DNA of 64,000 nt. It comes from Eonycteris spelaea. Lineage: Eukaryota > Chordata > Mammalia > Chiroptera > Pteropodidae. The DNA is taken from NCBI GenBank assembly GCA_003508835.1, contig PUFA01000284.1:1072501-1136500 (forward strand), written 5' to 3'. Numbering within the stretch: the stretch's first letter is position 1; every line of letters starts with the position of its first letter. This document shows positions 11,880-21,939 of this stretch, one piece after another. The notes under the pieces were generated by a model that worked only from the letters and a program-made list of their open reading frames with translations, searched no databases and had not been told where the DNA came from. Position numbers and translations under genes: made by a program.

Positions 11880-12510
11880 ATATACAGCCGTGTCACTATT
11901 GTTGTGTTGCACATACATCCAATAACTTATTTATCTTAAAACTGGAAGTTTGTAGCTTTGACCACCATTATCCAATTCCCCCTTCCTCTACCCTCTTCCT
12001 CTGTAACTAAAAATATGATATCTTTTCCATGAATTTTTTGTCTTCTTTCCTTCCTTCTTTCCTTTTTTTTTTATTCCACATAGAAGTGATATCAGACAAA
12101 TATTGTATGTCTTTCTCTGTTTGACGTCTTTCACTTGGCATAATGCCTTCAAGGCCTATCTATGTTGTTGCAAATGGCAAGATTCCCTACTTTTTAGATC
12201 TGAATAATATTTCACTATATACACACACACATCAAAACTTCTTTATCCATTTATCTGTTGATGGACACTTAGGTTGTTTCCGTGTCTTGGCTATTGTAAA
12301 TAACCCTATTATAAATAAGTAAATGAAGCTATCTTTTCAAAACAGTGTTTTGATTTTTTGAGGAACCTCCATTCTGTTTTCCGTAGTCACTGTACGAACT
12401 TATGGTTCCACCAGCCGCGCACAAGTATTCCCTTTTCTCCACATTTTCACTGGTATCTGTTATCTCTTGTCTTTTTGAGGATAGCCATAGAATGCTATTC
12501 CAAAAGCTAA
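11880..12510 (-). mobile_element. 5'-truncated L1 3' portion, antisense
   Basis: Reverse complement of L1 3' sequence. On plus, 'tttcacttggcataatgcct', 'tatgttgttgcaaatggcaa', 'tttatccatttatctgttga' and 'tggttccaccagccgcgcac' occur in canonical order, covering the end of ORF2 and the 3'-UTR. The frame is broken by stops and indels. A TC/TTTC-rich interruption lies at about 12044-12073. Confidence 0.9.
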
Positions 12511-12824
12511 AATACAAAAGCGATTAACTCGACATCTGAAGTCTGTACTGAAAACCCTGTAGTAAGTAATGGACATCCCACTACAGGCCTCAGGGCACTA
12601 CCTCTTCCTGGTGAGAAGACACCAGACACTGGCTTTGAACTCATTGTTCTTATATTAAGTATGTTTAGGAAGTTTAGATCTTTCTTATTGATGAGTATGG
12701 GGTCAGTCATCTCCCCAAATCCCCCATTTGACTTTATTCAACCTGGTAATATCAGTGTCAAGGTTTTGTTTTCCAGAATAAAGCCAGGCAAAAAAAAAAT
12801 CGTCTTTTAGATATTTGAATTATT

Positions 12825-12945
12825 GTGTGTCATGTTAAATGTGACATGTCTCTGAGTCTCAGTTTCTTAACTATAATGAAGGAATTCAAGCAGTCAAAAC
12901 TTAAAGGCCATTTTTACCTTAAAAATTGTGGATTCCAATGCATAA
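12825..12945 (+). mobile_element. MIR fragment
   Basis: 'gagtctcagtttcttaacta' followed by a degraded MIR tail. This is the weakest of the MIR calls in this part. Confidence 0.45.
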
Positions 12946-14390
12946 TGGGGATCATAACCTGGTCGGGTTGTCTGAAATGGCTTTTCTCATCTTGGACATT
13001 CACTTAGAGTTCTTACCTGAAGCCACACAAAATGAAATTTAGTTACATATGTGTATCCATTCATACTCTATGTTTGATGGGCATGGGGACACGGGTAATT
13101 TTCCTGAACAGTCTCCTCTGTATATCCTCTTCAACTGATGGATGGAGCCAGACCCTCTCTTGAGGAGGACTCTCTCAGGTGTAATCCATTTCTGGTTTTA
13201 TGTTCCTTCTCCTAGAGCCACCCTTAACCCCAGGAAGAAAGATACATGGACACCCTTATTGTCTCTAAACAGTAGTTACTGCCTAACATATGTTAGGTAC
13301 TTGTAAGTTCTGTTGGACGGCATAGTATTGGTATGTTATGGCTTTTTGTTAATGCCCGTTGGCCATGACAGTATCATTGTGGATGACTTGAAGCCTGAGG
13401 AGGGCCGAGAAAGGTATAATTTCTATACAATAATAGATTTGAATATTACTTCTTTTTCTTTCACAGCCTTGTGAACACCAGGTCTGGCAGATTTGAGTCA
13501 TGGCCTGTAAGTTGATTTTCCAATGTTTTCTCTACAAGTGAAGCCTGCTGGGCTGATCTGTTCTTCCACTTGTTCCTCTGGCACCTACTCATCTGAAGGG
13601 GCCTCTTCAACATGACACATCTGTTGTAGCCTCACAGATTGTTATGCTGTTTCAGATCTATGTGTGACGAAAAGTCCTCTCGTGTGGAAGTCATCCAGCC
13701 TCAACCACACAGTTCAGCAATTTTGCTGAAAGGAGAACTGTCTTGGCTGCACTTGGTGAATCAGGATGACATTAGCAATCTTGCCTTGTTTCTGCTTTGC
13801 AGAAGCAATAATCACAGCTTCTTTCCTTAGCTTGTGCTGTGGCCATACGGATACGTCATATGGTTTTCATGCTTGAGCTGTATTGGGTCTTATCTATTTG
13901 ACACACCTTCTTTGTAAGACTTCTATGAAGAAAGATGGTGTGAGTCATATCTACTGTAACACAAAACCCTTAAACTACGTTTCTATATATTTTCTATGTA
14001 GTCATCAGTTGCAATTAAAGAAAGGAGAATTTTTTGATGAAGATACAAAAATTGCTTGTTTGGTTTCTCTGTTCTTTGAGTTATTGGTTCCCTCTGCTTC
14101 TTTTATTCAAGTTCTTTATTTTCTGTTTGTTTGAGTTTGTCAATTGCTATCTGGCATATCTATAGGGAGACTAATAACCTCTTGGTGGAACCTACTCTGG
14201 TTTTCACTGTACTGTGGATTAGTCAACATTTTGTAGTTTTTGTTGACACTGTTAGCAAGCCCTAAGCCTGAAACTGGAGGAAATTTCAGTTTGTCCTTTG
14301 AATTTCTTTATTGTCTGTGATTATGCTATAGCAACTGCACACTTTGGGACTCTTTATTTGTGTTTCTGACTCAGACTGATAAATTAATCA
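12946..14390. other. unique sequence
   Basis: Apart from the exon-like segment at 13467-13506, no repeat or gene was recognised. The part around 13380-13880 is less AT-rich than its surroundings and could contain conserved sequence. Confidence 0.4.
13467..13506 (+). other. candidate short exon (non-coding or chance)
   Basis: A pyrimidine-rich tract ending in 'ctttttctttcacag' (acceptor-like) precedes 40 bases, then 'gcctgtaagtt', a near-perfect 5' splice donor. The size is not a multiple of three and the segment codes for nothing recognisable, so at best it would be a lncRNA or UTR exon. Good splice-site pairs do arise by chance in 64 kb. Confidence 0.2.
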
Positions 14391-14394
14391 CTTT

Positions 14395-14510
14395 TTGAAG
14401 ATAGAGACCAAAAATCACTCTTGTTTTGTATGCCCATTACCTGGCATTCTGTTTACTTGAATGGATGGATAGATGAGTGCATTAATCAATGAATGAATGA
14501 ATATGAAATT
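14395..14510 (+). mobile_element. L2 LINE 3' end
   Basis: 'tatgcccattacctggcatt' followed by a GAAT/GGAT-type tail ('caatgaatgaatgaatga') is the L2 3' terminus. Confidence 0.8.
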
Positions 14511-15637
14511 TAGGCCTAATATTTAATGTTGTCCATAAGTGATATTGTAGGTAGATAGCTTAGTGAGATGAAGGAGATTCCTTCATATATCTTGGGATGC
14601 TCAAAAAAATGTACTTGTGATAAGTATTATCTGTCCTGCAACTCCAAGTTCTCCCCACCCATCACACCTGTGCTACCTTTATTTGGCTCTCTAATAAGGC
14701 TGGAATTCATGAATGGACATACTCTGATAGCCACAATAAAATCCATGACATCTCCAATAGCTCCAACCTAGCTGACCATCTCTTTTTCCTAGAAATCTCT
14801 CTTCCCTCTCAAATTGCACCTCTGAACTGCTTCTTCTTTCAATGGACTGTTCTTTTACCTCCCTGAATACTGTTTTTTTTTTCCTGAATATTCCATCTCT
14901 GTCCCTTTTCTCTGTTTCTTCTCTCTCTTTTTTGTGGAGGCATCATCTGTCATCCATCATCTTTAGACATACCTGTGTCTTTTGTCCTGCCATCTTTTAC
15001 ATGACCCAAGTCCATATTTCTAATTGCTTGTTTCACATTCCTAACTAGGTATCCTATCAGCTCCTCAAACTAAACATTTCTTCAATTGAGCCAATTTTCA
15101 ATGACCAGTTCCTTCTCACTTTCCTAGTTCATGTGAGGGTACTTCTCCTGATTTCCCAGCTCAAGGGCTTGGTATCACCTTTGATTCTTGTGCTCTCATT
15201 TCTCCTTTACCAGTGAAGTTGTGCAAATTTTCTTCCTTACCTATATCTCTCCAATTTGTGCTCCCCACTTCACACCATGACAGCCACTTTGCTTCCAGTT
15301 TTACATTCCCTTCAACCATTTTCAGAGTTAACAACTATTTTTCCCACCTCCAGGCTCTATTTCAATCTGGAACTTGGGTCTATCAGGCTTTTGACGTTAT
15401 CTATTATTCCATTCAGCCCCCAGATAAACTTTAACCTTCATTTCCTGCTGTGCCTCTACATTCTCTTGTTAATGAAGACATTACAAATTATTATTTCTGT
15501 CATTTCCATCATCTTCCTGCACTTTCATGTACATGCACATGCTATTTTCTTTCATTACAATGTCCTTTCTAACATATTTGCCTCACAAACTTGTGTTTAT
15601 TTTTCAAGATTCAATTCAAGTATCACTCCCTCTAAAT

Positions 15638-15638
15638 C

Positions 15639-15673
<35 letters not shown>
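15638..15673. repeat. (CAA)12 microsatellite
   Basis: Twelve perfect CAA units inside the L2. Confidence 0.98.
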
Positions 15674-15707
15674 GCCCACCTTTTATTATTCTTCTAGGAG
15701 AAGTTGC

Positions 15708-15741
15708 GATCATACCAATAATTAGATCATACCAATAATTA
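15708..15741. repeat. perfect 17-bp tandem duplication
   Basis: The unit 'gatcataccaataatta' occurs twice, head to tail, without mismatch, which suggests a fairly recent slippage event. Confidence 0.97.
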
Positions 15742-15815
15742 GTTCTAAAGAAAAAAGTCCATTTTTCTCTCTTCTCTCCTCTTGCTTTCATGGTATTATA
15801 AATGCATGACTATAA

Positions 15816-15967
15816 TATAATTTATTTTATTATTTATTTATTTTTAAAATCTTTTTATTCCTAGGTGGTCTCCCATCCAAGTACTAACCAGGCCCGACCC
15901 TGCTTAGCTTCCAAGATCAGACAAGATTGGGCACATTCAGGGTAGCATGGCCATAGACTATAATTTA
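15816..15967 (-). mobile_element. 5S-derived retroposon/SINE with A-rich tail and target duplication
   Basis: The whole insertion comprises the 5S-like body (15856-15958), an A-rich tail on the minus strand (15825-15855, of the AAATAAATA kind), and flanking copies of 'tataattta' at 15816-15824 and 15959-15967. Extended, these flanks read 'gactataattta', with 5 extra bases in one copy. A poly(A)-like tail plus target-site duplication means L1-type reverse transcription. Known families of this kind are the 5S-derived MEG SINEs of fruit bats. Whether this copy belongs to such a family or is a single processed 5S pseudogene cannot be told from one copy. Confidence 0.8.
15856..15958 (-). pseudogene. 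5S rRNA pseudogene (retroposed, 3'-truncated)
   Basis: The minus strand matches nucleotides 1 to about 103 of vertebrate 5S rRNA with about ten mismatches and no gap. Most of the mismatches are CpG-decay transitions. The internal promoter is largely kept: the A-box segment 'aagctaagcagggtcg' is intact and the C-box segment around 'ttggatgggagacc' is nearly so. The last 17 or so bases of 5S rRNA are replaced by an A/T-rich tail. A functional 5S gene is excluded by the missing 3' end, the lost terminal helix partner and the lack of a T-run terminator. Confidence 0.93.
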
Positions 15968-16110
15968 ATATGTTGTATTTAAATACTGGTTTATATGTCT
16001 ATCTTCCCATGCCATTGCGAATGTCACAAGGGTGAGGACTTATCTTTGTTCTCTGATATTGTATGTGGCTCATAGTAGGCATTTTGTAAATACTTGCTGG
16101 ATAATCTGTT

Positions 16111-16685
16111 AAAAATTTAGCTTCAATCATTGTTATATATATGGGAGATCCTAACTGCTGCTTTTCCCTCTGAGTTCTACCCAGCTGAGAATTAGGCATA
16201 ATGAAGCAGTGTGCATCGTCTATTTCATTGTTGGCAAAACCAGGTAAGAGAACTTGGCCAAGCCTCCTAATTCCCATCCCTCTTTTAATTCATCCCCCAG
16301 GCACAGGTGATTAGGCAGGGACTGAGAGAGCAAAAGCCTGTTTCCTTAGTGGATAGTGGAAGTATGAGATGAACCCCTCACCCCATGTCTAGCACAAGTT
16401 GGCCCAGGATAGTGAGAGCCTGTTTGTTTTCATGGTACCCTCTGGAGATGTGGACCAATCAGATGGGAGAAAGGAGAGTAGGATGACCAGCTGGTTCCAG
16501 GTTGACCAGAATAGTCCTCATTGGAGTACTGAAAGTCCCATGTCTCACAAACTCCCTTAGTCCAAGCAAACTGGGAAAATTTGTCAGAATAAAGTAGAAA
16601 CAAAGAAAGAAACTCTCTTATCAGTACTTGTGAGAGAACAAATCTCTGGGAAAGGATAATATTAGATGAAAAAGTTCTCTCTAAC
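16111..16685. other. unique sequence, nothing recognised
   Basis: Slightly more GC than average. No repeat, RNA or exon was identified. Confidence 0.45.
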
Positions 16686-16689
16686 TATT

Positions 16690-16800
16690 ATGTGATTTAA
16701 TGTGCCAACTATGAATGGTTTCCCCTTGTCCACTAAATTAAGTACAAAGTACTCAGCCAGGCATTCTAGGACCTCTTCAATTTAGCCCCAATCTACCTTT
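16690..16800 (+). mobile_element. L2 LINE fragment
   Basis: 'aagtacaaagtactcagcca', 'ggcattctaggacctcttca' and 'ccccaatctacctttttgat' match the L2 segment normally reading 'ggcattcaaggccctccac ... ctggcccctacctac'. Confidence 0.7.
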
Positions 16801-16804
16801 TTGA

Positions 16805-17335
16805 TTTAGCAGCTATTATTTTGCAAATAATTGTTGAGAACCTGCCACAGGCCAGTCACTTTTAAAGTTTTTATTATTTATTTATTTACTTAAACAATGA
16901 GGCGTATATATATTGACACTGTGTGTTCACCTCTCATAGTTAGATTTCTTCCTGTCACCACATATTTGACCCCTTTTACCGCATCTACTTCCCTCCTTCC
17001 CCCATCCCTTACCCACTGATAACCACTATTCTATAGTCCATGTCCATGAGTTTCTGTTTGTTTGTCCTGTTCATTTGTCCCTTTTAGGTTTATGTCCCAC
17101 ATATAAGTGATATTAGGTGACAACTTTTTCCGTCTGGCTTATATCACTTAGCATGATTATCTCGAGGTCCATACATGTTGTCGCAAATGGCAGTATTTCA
17201 TCTCTTCTTATGGCTGAGTAATATCCCATTGTATATATGTACCACAGCTTCTTTATCCAGTCTTATATTGTGGACACTTTGGTTGCTTTCATGTCTGGCC
17301 AGTCACTTTTTAATGCCATAAAGTAACATCATAAA
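16805..17335 (-). mobile_element. MIR fragment split by an L1 insertion
   Basis: Reversed MIR ('agctattattttgcaaataa', 'ttgttgagaacctgccacag', then 'gccagtcactttt') runs to 16865 and resumes after the inserted L1 at 17297. Confidence 0.6.
16866..17296 (-). mobile_element. 5'-truncated L1 with target-site duplications
   Basis: The antisense L1 3' end carries landmarks 'cacatatttgacccctttta', 'cccactgataaccactattc', 'tatcacttagcatgattatc', 'gtcgcaaatggcagtatttc' and 'gctgagtaatatcccattgt'. It is flanked by 'ggccagtcacttttaa' at 16850-16865 and the same motif with one extra T at 17297-17313. These long duplications define both ends: about 430 bp, with a degraded A-tail on the left. The text resembles L1 3' ends of bats and horses. 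Confidence 0.93.
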
Positions 17336-17369
17336 AAATTAATATAGAAAGTTTCTAAGTTTCCCATGG

Positions 17370-17905
17370 GCATGACCTGTTGTGATAGCCAGTTGAGATG
17401 GCCCAGTGACTCTTCCCTCCACCCCTGACTCCACCCCCATTTTGTGGTCCTCTCCCTTTGTATGTGGGCTAGACTTACTGACTTGCTTCTAATAAATAGG
17501 CTAATGCACATGCAATAGTATGATGTGATGTCACTTCTGAGATTAGGTTATAAAGAGATGATAGCTTATGTTTCAGATATTCTATCTTAGACTGTTCTCC
17601 TTGAAGGAAGCCAGCAGCACTATTGAGAGGCCCACATGGCAAGGGACTGAGACATGTAAATAACCATGTGAGTAAGCTTGGAAGCAGGTCCTTTCCCATA
17701 CCCCCTCCTCCACAGTTGAGCTTTCAGATGAGACAACAACTCTAGTTGGCAGCTCAGCTTGAACTCATGAGAGGTTCTGAGCCAGAGATGTTCAGCTGAG
17801 TCATGCCTGGACCCCAAACCCACATAAACTGGGATAATACATTTTTGTTGTTTCAAGTTACTAAATTTTAGAGTGGTTTGTTATGCAACAATACATAATT
17901 AATGA
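17370..17905 (+). mobile_element. ancient LTR (MLT/MaLR-like)
   Basis: Contains 'gtgatgtcacttctgagatt', 'gaggcccacatggcaaggga', 'catgtgagtaagcttggaag' and the typical LTR 3' end 'ttgttgtttcaagttactaa' then 'ttatgcaacaatacataatt'. It is a solo LTR relic without coding remains. Minus-strand frames at 17475-17856 are shadows. Confidence 0.75.
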
Positions 17906-18059
17906 ACCTATACCTGTGCTTCTTTTGTTTGCTTGTTTTTGCTGATAGTCTTCTTAACCCAGTGCTTGCATATGATAGTGCTCAATATATATTTGGGCAG
18001 TGAATGAATGATGAATTACATGATTATTCTAATGGAAACTTTACTGTTTTTACAAAAAT

Positions 18060-18175
18060 ATTATAATAGTGTTAAAAATCAGGGATTATGTCTTAGAAAC
18101 ATCTATTCCCTGTACTGCCTATGATAATGTTGTGCGTATAGGAACTTAAACATATTTGATTGAATTTGGTGTCTT
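18060..18175 (+). mobile_element. L2 LINE 3' fragment
   Basis: 'agggattatgtcttagaaac', and 'gtactgcctatgataatgtt' followed by a tail of the 'catatttgattgaatttg' kind. Confidence 0.6.
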
Positions 18176-18514
18176 ACTTTTTCTGGGATGCATAAAACCT
18201 GTGAAGCTACCACTTGGCTGAATGAAAATGTGGAGTTGAAACTCATTTAGATAAAATCCAAGTTATATGAATAAGTATAATGAAGACCAGTGAATTGATC
18301 TCAAGCCAACTCATAACCTCATAATGTTTATTTCATTATTTTTCCTTTTTAGATGTTCATTACATCAGTAACATTTTTTTACCATTTCTTTAATTAGAAA
18401 ATAGGCATGGGAATAGACAGAATTTTGTCACTTTCACACCCATAATTAGAGCTATAAATTGAAAAGACTTCACTATTTGAGGAATTGACTCAATTTCAAA
18501 TGAGCAGGGACAGA

Positions 18515-18680
18515 ATTAGAAATAGTACTAGCCCAGGAGTTAAGAGACTTGAGTTTTTGTCTTAGTTCTGCTAGTAACTAGTCATGTCAACACAGAAAAT
18601 AATCCCATCTCTTTGTGTCTGAATGTCCTTATGAGTAAAATGAGTGAGTTGGCTAATGTTCTCTAATTTCTTTTCTAGGA
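18515..18680 (+). mobile_element. MIR SINE
   Basis: 'cccaggagttaagagacttg', 'tctgctagtaactagtcatg' and 'gaatgtccttatgagtaaaa' follow MIR order. Confidence 0.7.
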
Positions 18681-19059
18681 AAACAAAAACAAAACAAAAC
18701 AAACCTCTGTAATGGCCTACTGTGAACTAGGTTCTATATAACTCTTCTAAAAGTTATAGATACAAAATCATGCCTATAGTTTTTTAAAGAGAGACCAAAT
18801 TGAATTTTTAAAAAGTTAGTAATTTGCAGATCCTATGTAAATTGTGATAAAAATAAGTCATGGGTGTCAGAATGAGCCCAAGAATCAGGGTCCTGAGGAT
18901 AAGCAGATATATTCTTGGAAACTGTAAGTCTGCAACAATGATGTTACCAGCCCTAGTGGAGAAGCCCTTCTGGGACACTGACCAACAGGATTAGATGAGA
19001 TTCAGTATTGTCAGCAATTGACTGTATTGATCTTTTATTCCCTGCAACATTTCCAGATA

Positions 19060-19125
19060 GGAGCCTCTCCTCTGTTGGCATAGAGTAAGCATCCAATAAA
19101 TATATGTGGAATGAATTAATTAAAA
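19060..19125 (+). mobile_element. L2 LINE 3' end fragment
   Basis: 'gcatagagtaagcatccaat' then 'aaatatatgtggaatgaatt' match the L2 terminal repeat. Confidence 0.65.
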
Positions 19126-19234
19126 GAAAATTTCTTTGTGTTCCAAGTTCCTGTTCCATGTCTCCATGATTAAGCATGTGGCAAATAGGCACACTACAAA
19201 AGCCTGTCAAATGTGTCCTCTATTTAGCATGGCC

Positions 19235-19440
19235 AAGTAGTGAGATCTGAGACTTTGGTGTTAGACTTATTTGGGTTTAAAGCTATTGACTTGACTTTCA
19301 AAGGACATGTTCCTTATCTCTCTCAGCCTCAGTTTCATCATATGTAGAATGGGAGAAATAATAAAAAAATAATTTTCTACTACAGGCTTTTGAAAATACA
19401 TAAGAACAAAAAGAGTTAATTGTAATGTCTGATCCAGAAT
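19235..19440 (+). mobile_element. MIR SINE
   Basis: 'cagcctcagtttcatcatat' with 'gtagaatgggagaaataata' is the MIR core 3' segment in sense. Confidence 0.8.
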
Positions 19441-21303
19441 ATAAGTTCAATATTTTCAGTTTTGTTTTATTTTTTTTTGTTTTATTGTCATTATTATTCT
19501 GTTATTACATCCATGTAAAATAAAACAACATGAAATGAAGTAATAATAATAGCATCAAAACCCACAGTAGAATTGGAAAACTGTGTGTATTCATATATAT
19601 AATTCACCCTGTGTATTCCATTGGCCAGATAAGATCTAGTTATGTTATTCATGATTATATTGAATTTTTTAATATTAAAATTTTCTTAGATTTTAAATCC
19701 TTAGTAATTAAAAGCATATTTTTATTTTGTGATAATTTTGTAGTCTGTATACATTGTCCATGTGTTTGAAGGCCATTCATTAGTATTGGCTAATAATGAT
19801 TTAAGTTATTTTAGCAGTGTAAAATATTACATCACTGAAATCAATAGAGGGGAAATTGTTTTTTGTCTTATAATTTAATGTCCCTCTTCTTAAAGCCGTC
19901 CATTGATCAAACTATTTTTTTTAATGTGCACGTTAGAGTGATGGGGTGAGGATAGGGCTTGAAGTTAATAAGGGAAAAATAAAATGGTCTAAGTATTTAC
20001 AAATGAGATTTCTCTAGATAAGTAAATTTTACCAGTCAATACAGCTAGAAAAAAAAAAAATCGATGCTAATGATTCCCACTTGTCCTCTCATTCTTGGTG
20101 TTCTTGGAGTACTTGGAGTAGAATCACTTGGACAATAGGATAGGCAGAGCTAGTTTTGTAAACTATACTTAACCATAGGAAATTCTACCACCTCCATAGA
20201 TTATGACTCCTTGGCAGTCATTATTACTACTGATGGGAATTTGTTATATTCCTCATGTTTGAACAGTGTTTGAAAATATAGATGTCTATTGATTTATGGC
20301 ATATGAACATACAATGGTAAGTTTTCACTCAGATGATTTGGTCATCAGTCACAAATTCAGATACAATGCCGTCTACCTCCACTCTTGTTTCTTATTTTAC
20401 TGACTTGATCATCGGCTTCATGCATTGGGTTACTGTGTCTGGTAATTGTTGTGGTACTAATTCCTGGGAATTTGCATTGGGGATGAAGGAAAGCAGAACT
20501 AAATATAGATGACTATTCATTAAGAACTAAAAGGTTACTCTGGTTTCTTATAATGTATTTGTTTCTTACCCTGTAAGAGAATCTGTGTAACAGGCTGAAT
20601 TGGACAGTCCCTAAATCAGGACTCTCACTTCCGTGGCTTGTTTGAGAAGTTTTATTCAATGTAGGCCTTTTACTGTTATTTTTTGGGTACGAACCTTTAT
20701 AAAGGACATTGGACAAAGGAAATGGTACTTTAGGAGAAATCAGAAAGACTAGAAAAGACTTGAATCCCTGAGTTGAGTTCTGTATCAGAGGTTTTCATCA
20801 ATGTCTATCAATAGAGGCTGATCTGTAACCATGTTTTTACTGGTTAGCTTCAAAATCAGAAAAATACAGATTACATTATAGGTTTTCCTTAAATCTACAA
20901 ATATTTCAATTTGAATTTTTGTCCTTTGTTATGAAATAACAAAATTTCCTGCCGTTTTATTGGGAAAGGATTTTTTTTTCATGAAATAATGATAAAAAAA
21001 TGAAACCCTTTAGCATGTTATTGATGTCATTAATTGGGAAAATACATTTTCAGTATCCTTCCATTTAAAAAATATGATCTGTGAGAAAATTAGGAAGTCA
21101 TTGCACTAGAGATGATCTCTTCTAATGATTAAAAAAAATAAGTGAACAACATTCCCTTTTCCCCAGTGAAATATTATATGGTAACTTACTTATAAAGTGA
21201 AATTTCTTTGGTTAAAGTGAAGTAGGGGGCGGCCCTCCTCATCTTTCTCTTAGCTTTTGAGATAGCCCTTCCCGTAGAATGCTTAGGCTCCCTAAAAAAA
21301 ATT
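19441..21303. other. unique AT-rich sequence
   Basis: No repeats or genes recognised. There are short homopolymer runs at 19471-19479 and 20049-20060. Confidence 0.5.
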
Positions 21304-21602
21304 TTTTTTAATTAATTAACTTTTAAATTCAGCTTTATTGAGGTATAATTGACATATAAAATTGCAAAATATTTAAAGTATAACTTGTGGTGATTTGATA
21401 TATGTATACACTGTGAAAGCATTCTCCTCATCTAGTTAATTAACACATCTGTTCCCTCACATTATTCTTTTTGCGAGGGGGAGTGAGAACACTGAAGTTC
21501 TACTCTCAGCTAATTTCAAGTGCTATCAATTATAGTTACTATGTTTTACATTAGATCCTCAGCTTAAACCATTTTATAGATGAAAGTTTGTACCCTTTAG
21601 TT
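21304..21602 (-). mobile_element. L1 3' fragment, antisense
   Basis: 'cagctttattgaggtataat', 'tgacatataaaattgcaaaa', 'gatatatgtatacactgtga' and 'agctaatttcaagtgctatc' are the reverse complement of an L1 3'-UTR. The polyA tail corresponds to the T-run at 21303-21310. Confidence 0.85.
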
Positions 21603-21620
21603 TTAGAATCACTGATTTAG

Positions 21621-21837
21621 ACTGGGATTTCTTAATGTCAGCACTACTGACATTTTAGGCTGGAAAGTTCTTTATTTTGGGGCTGTCCTATGCACTGTAG
21701 GTTGTTTAGCAGCATCCCATGTCTTTACTTAGTAGATGGCATTGGCATCCACCTCTCCCAATCGTAAAAGCCAAAAGTGTCTGTAGACATTGATCAATAT
21801 TCCCTGGGGGCAAAATCACCCCGCTTGAGAACCAGTA
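21621..21837 (-). mobile_element. MER5A-type nonautonomous hAT transposon
   Basis: 'gtcagcactactgacatttt', 'gttgtttagcagcatcccat', 'aaaagtgtctgtagacattg' and 'ccccgcttgagaaccagta' follow the full MER5A consensus, with hAT-Charlie-like inverted ends. Confidence 0.93.
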
Positions 21838-21901
21838 TTCTGGACAACAGACTGACCCACATAGTACAGGTATGAAGAGCTAGAATAAAATGATGCTATT
21901 C

Positions 21902-21935
21902 ATCATTCATTCATTCATTCATTCATTCATTCATT
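21902..21935. repeat. (ATTC)n microsatellite
   Basis: About eight tandem ATTC units. Confidence 0.95.
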
Positions 21936-21939
21936 TTTA

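Larger units (their letters stand above)
14640..16110 (+). mobile_element. L2 LINE, 3' portion, interrupted
   Basis: A long pyrimidine-rich block with the L2 style: 'ttcaagattcaattcaagta' and 'tatcactccctct' match the conserved L2 ORF2 3' end, and 16000-16110 supplies the L2 terminus ('gaggacttatctttgttctc', 'ctcatagtaggcattttgta'). Between these lie a (CAA)12 microsatellite, a 17-bp tandem duplication and a 5S-derived retroposon, so the L2 was present before they arose. The plus-strand frame 15256-15738 is repeat-derived and partly encoded by the CAA run; it is not a gene. Confidence 0.7.

Noticed and set aside
15256..15738. 160-codon plus-strand frame, the longest in the window, with a Thr run
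   Set aside because: It lies in a pyrimidine-rich L2 fragment, and the Thr run is the (CAA)12 microsatellite read in another frame. No start context or known domain supports a gene.
15856..15958. Functional 5S rRNA gene
   Set aside because: The 3' end of 5S rRNA is missing, the terminal helix cannot form, there is no T-run terminator, and several conserved CpGs have mutated.
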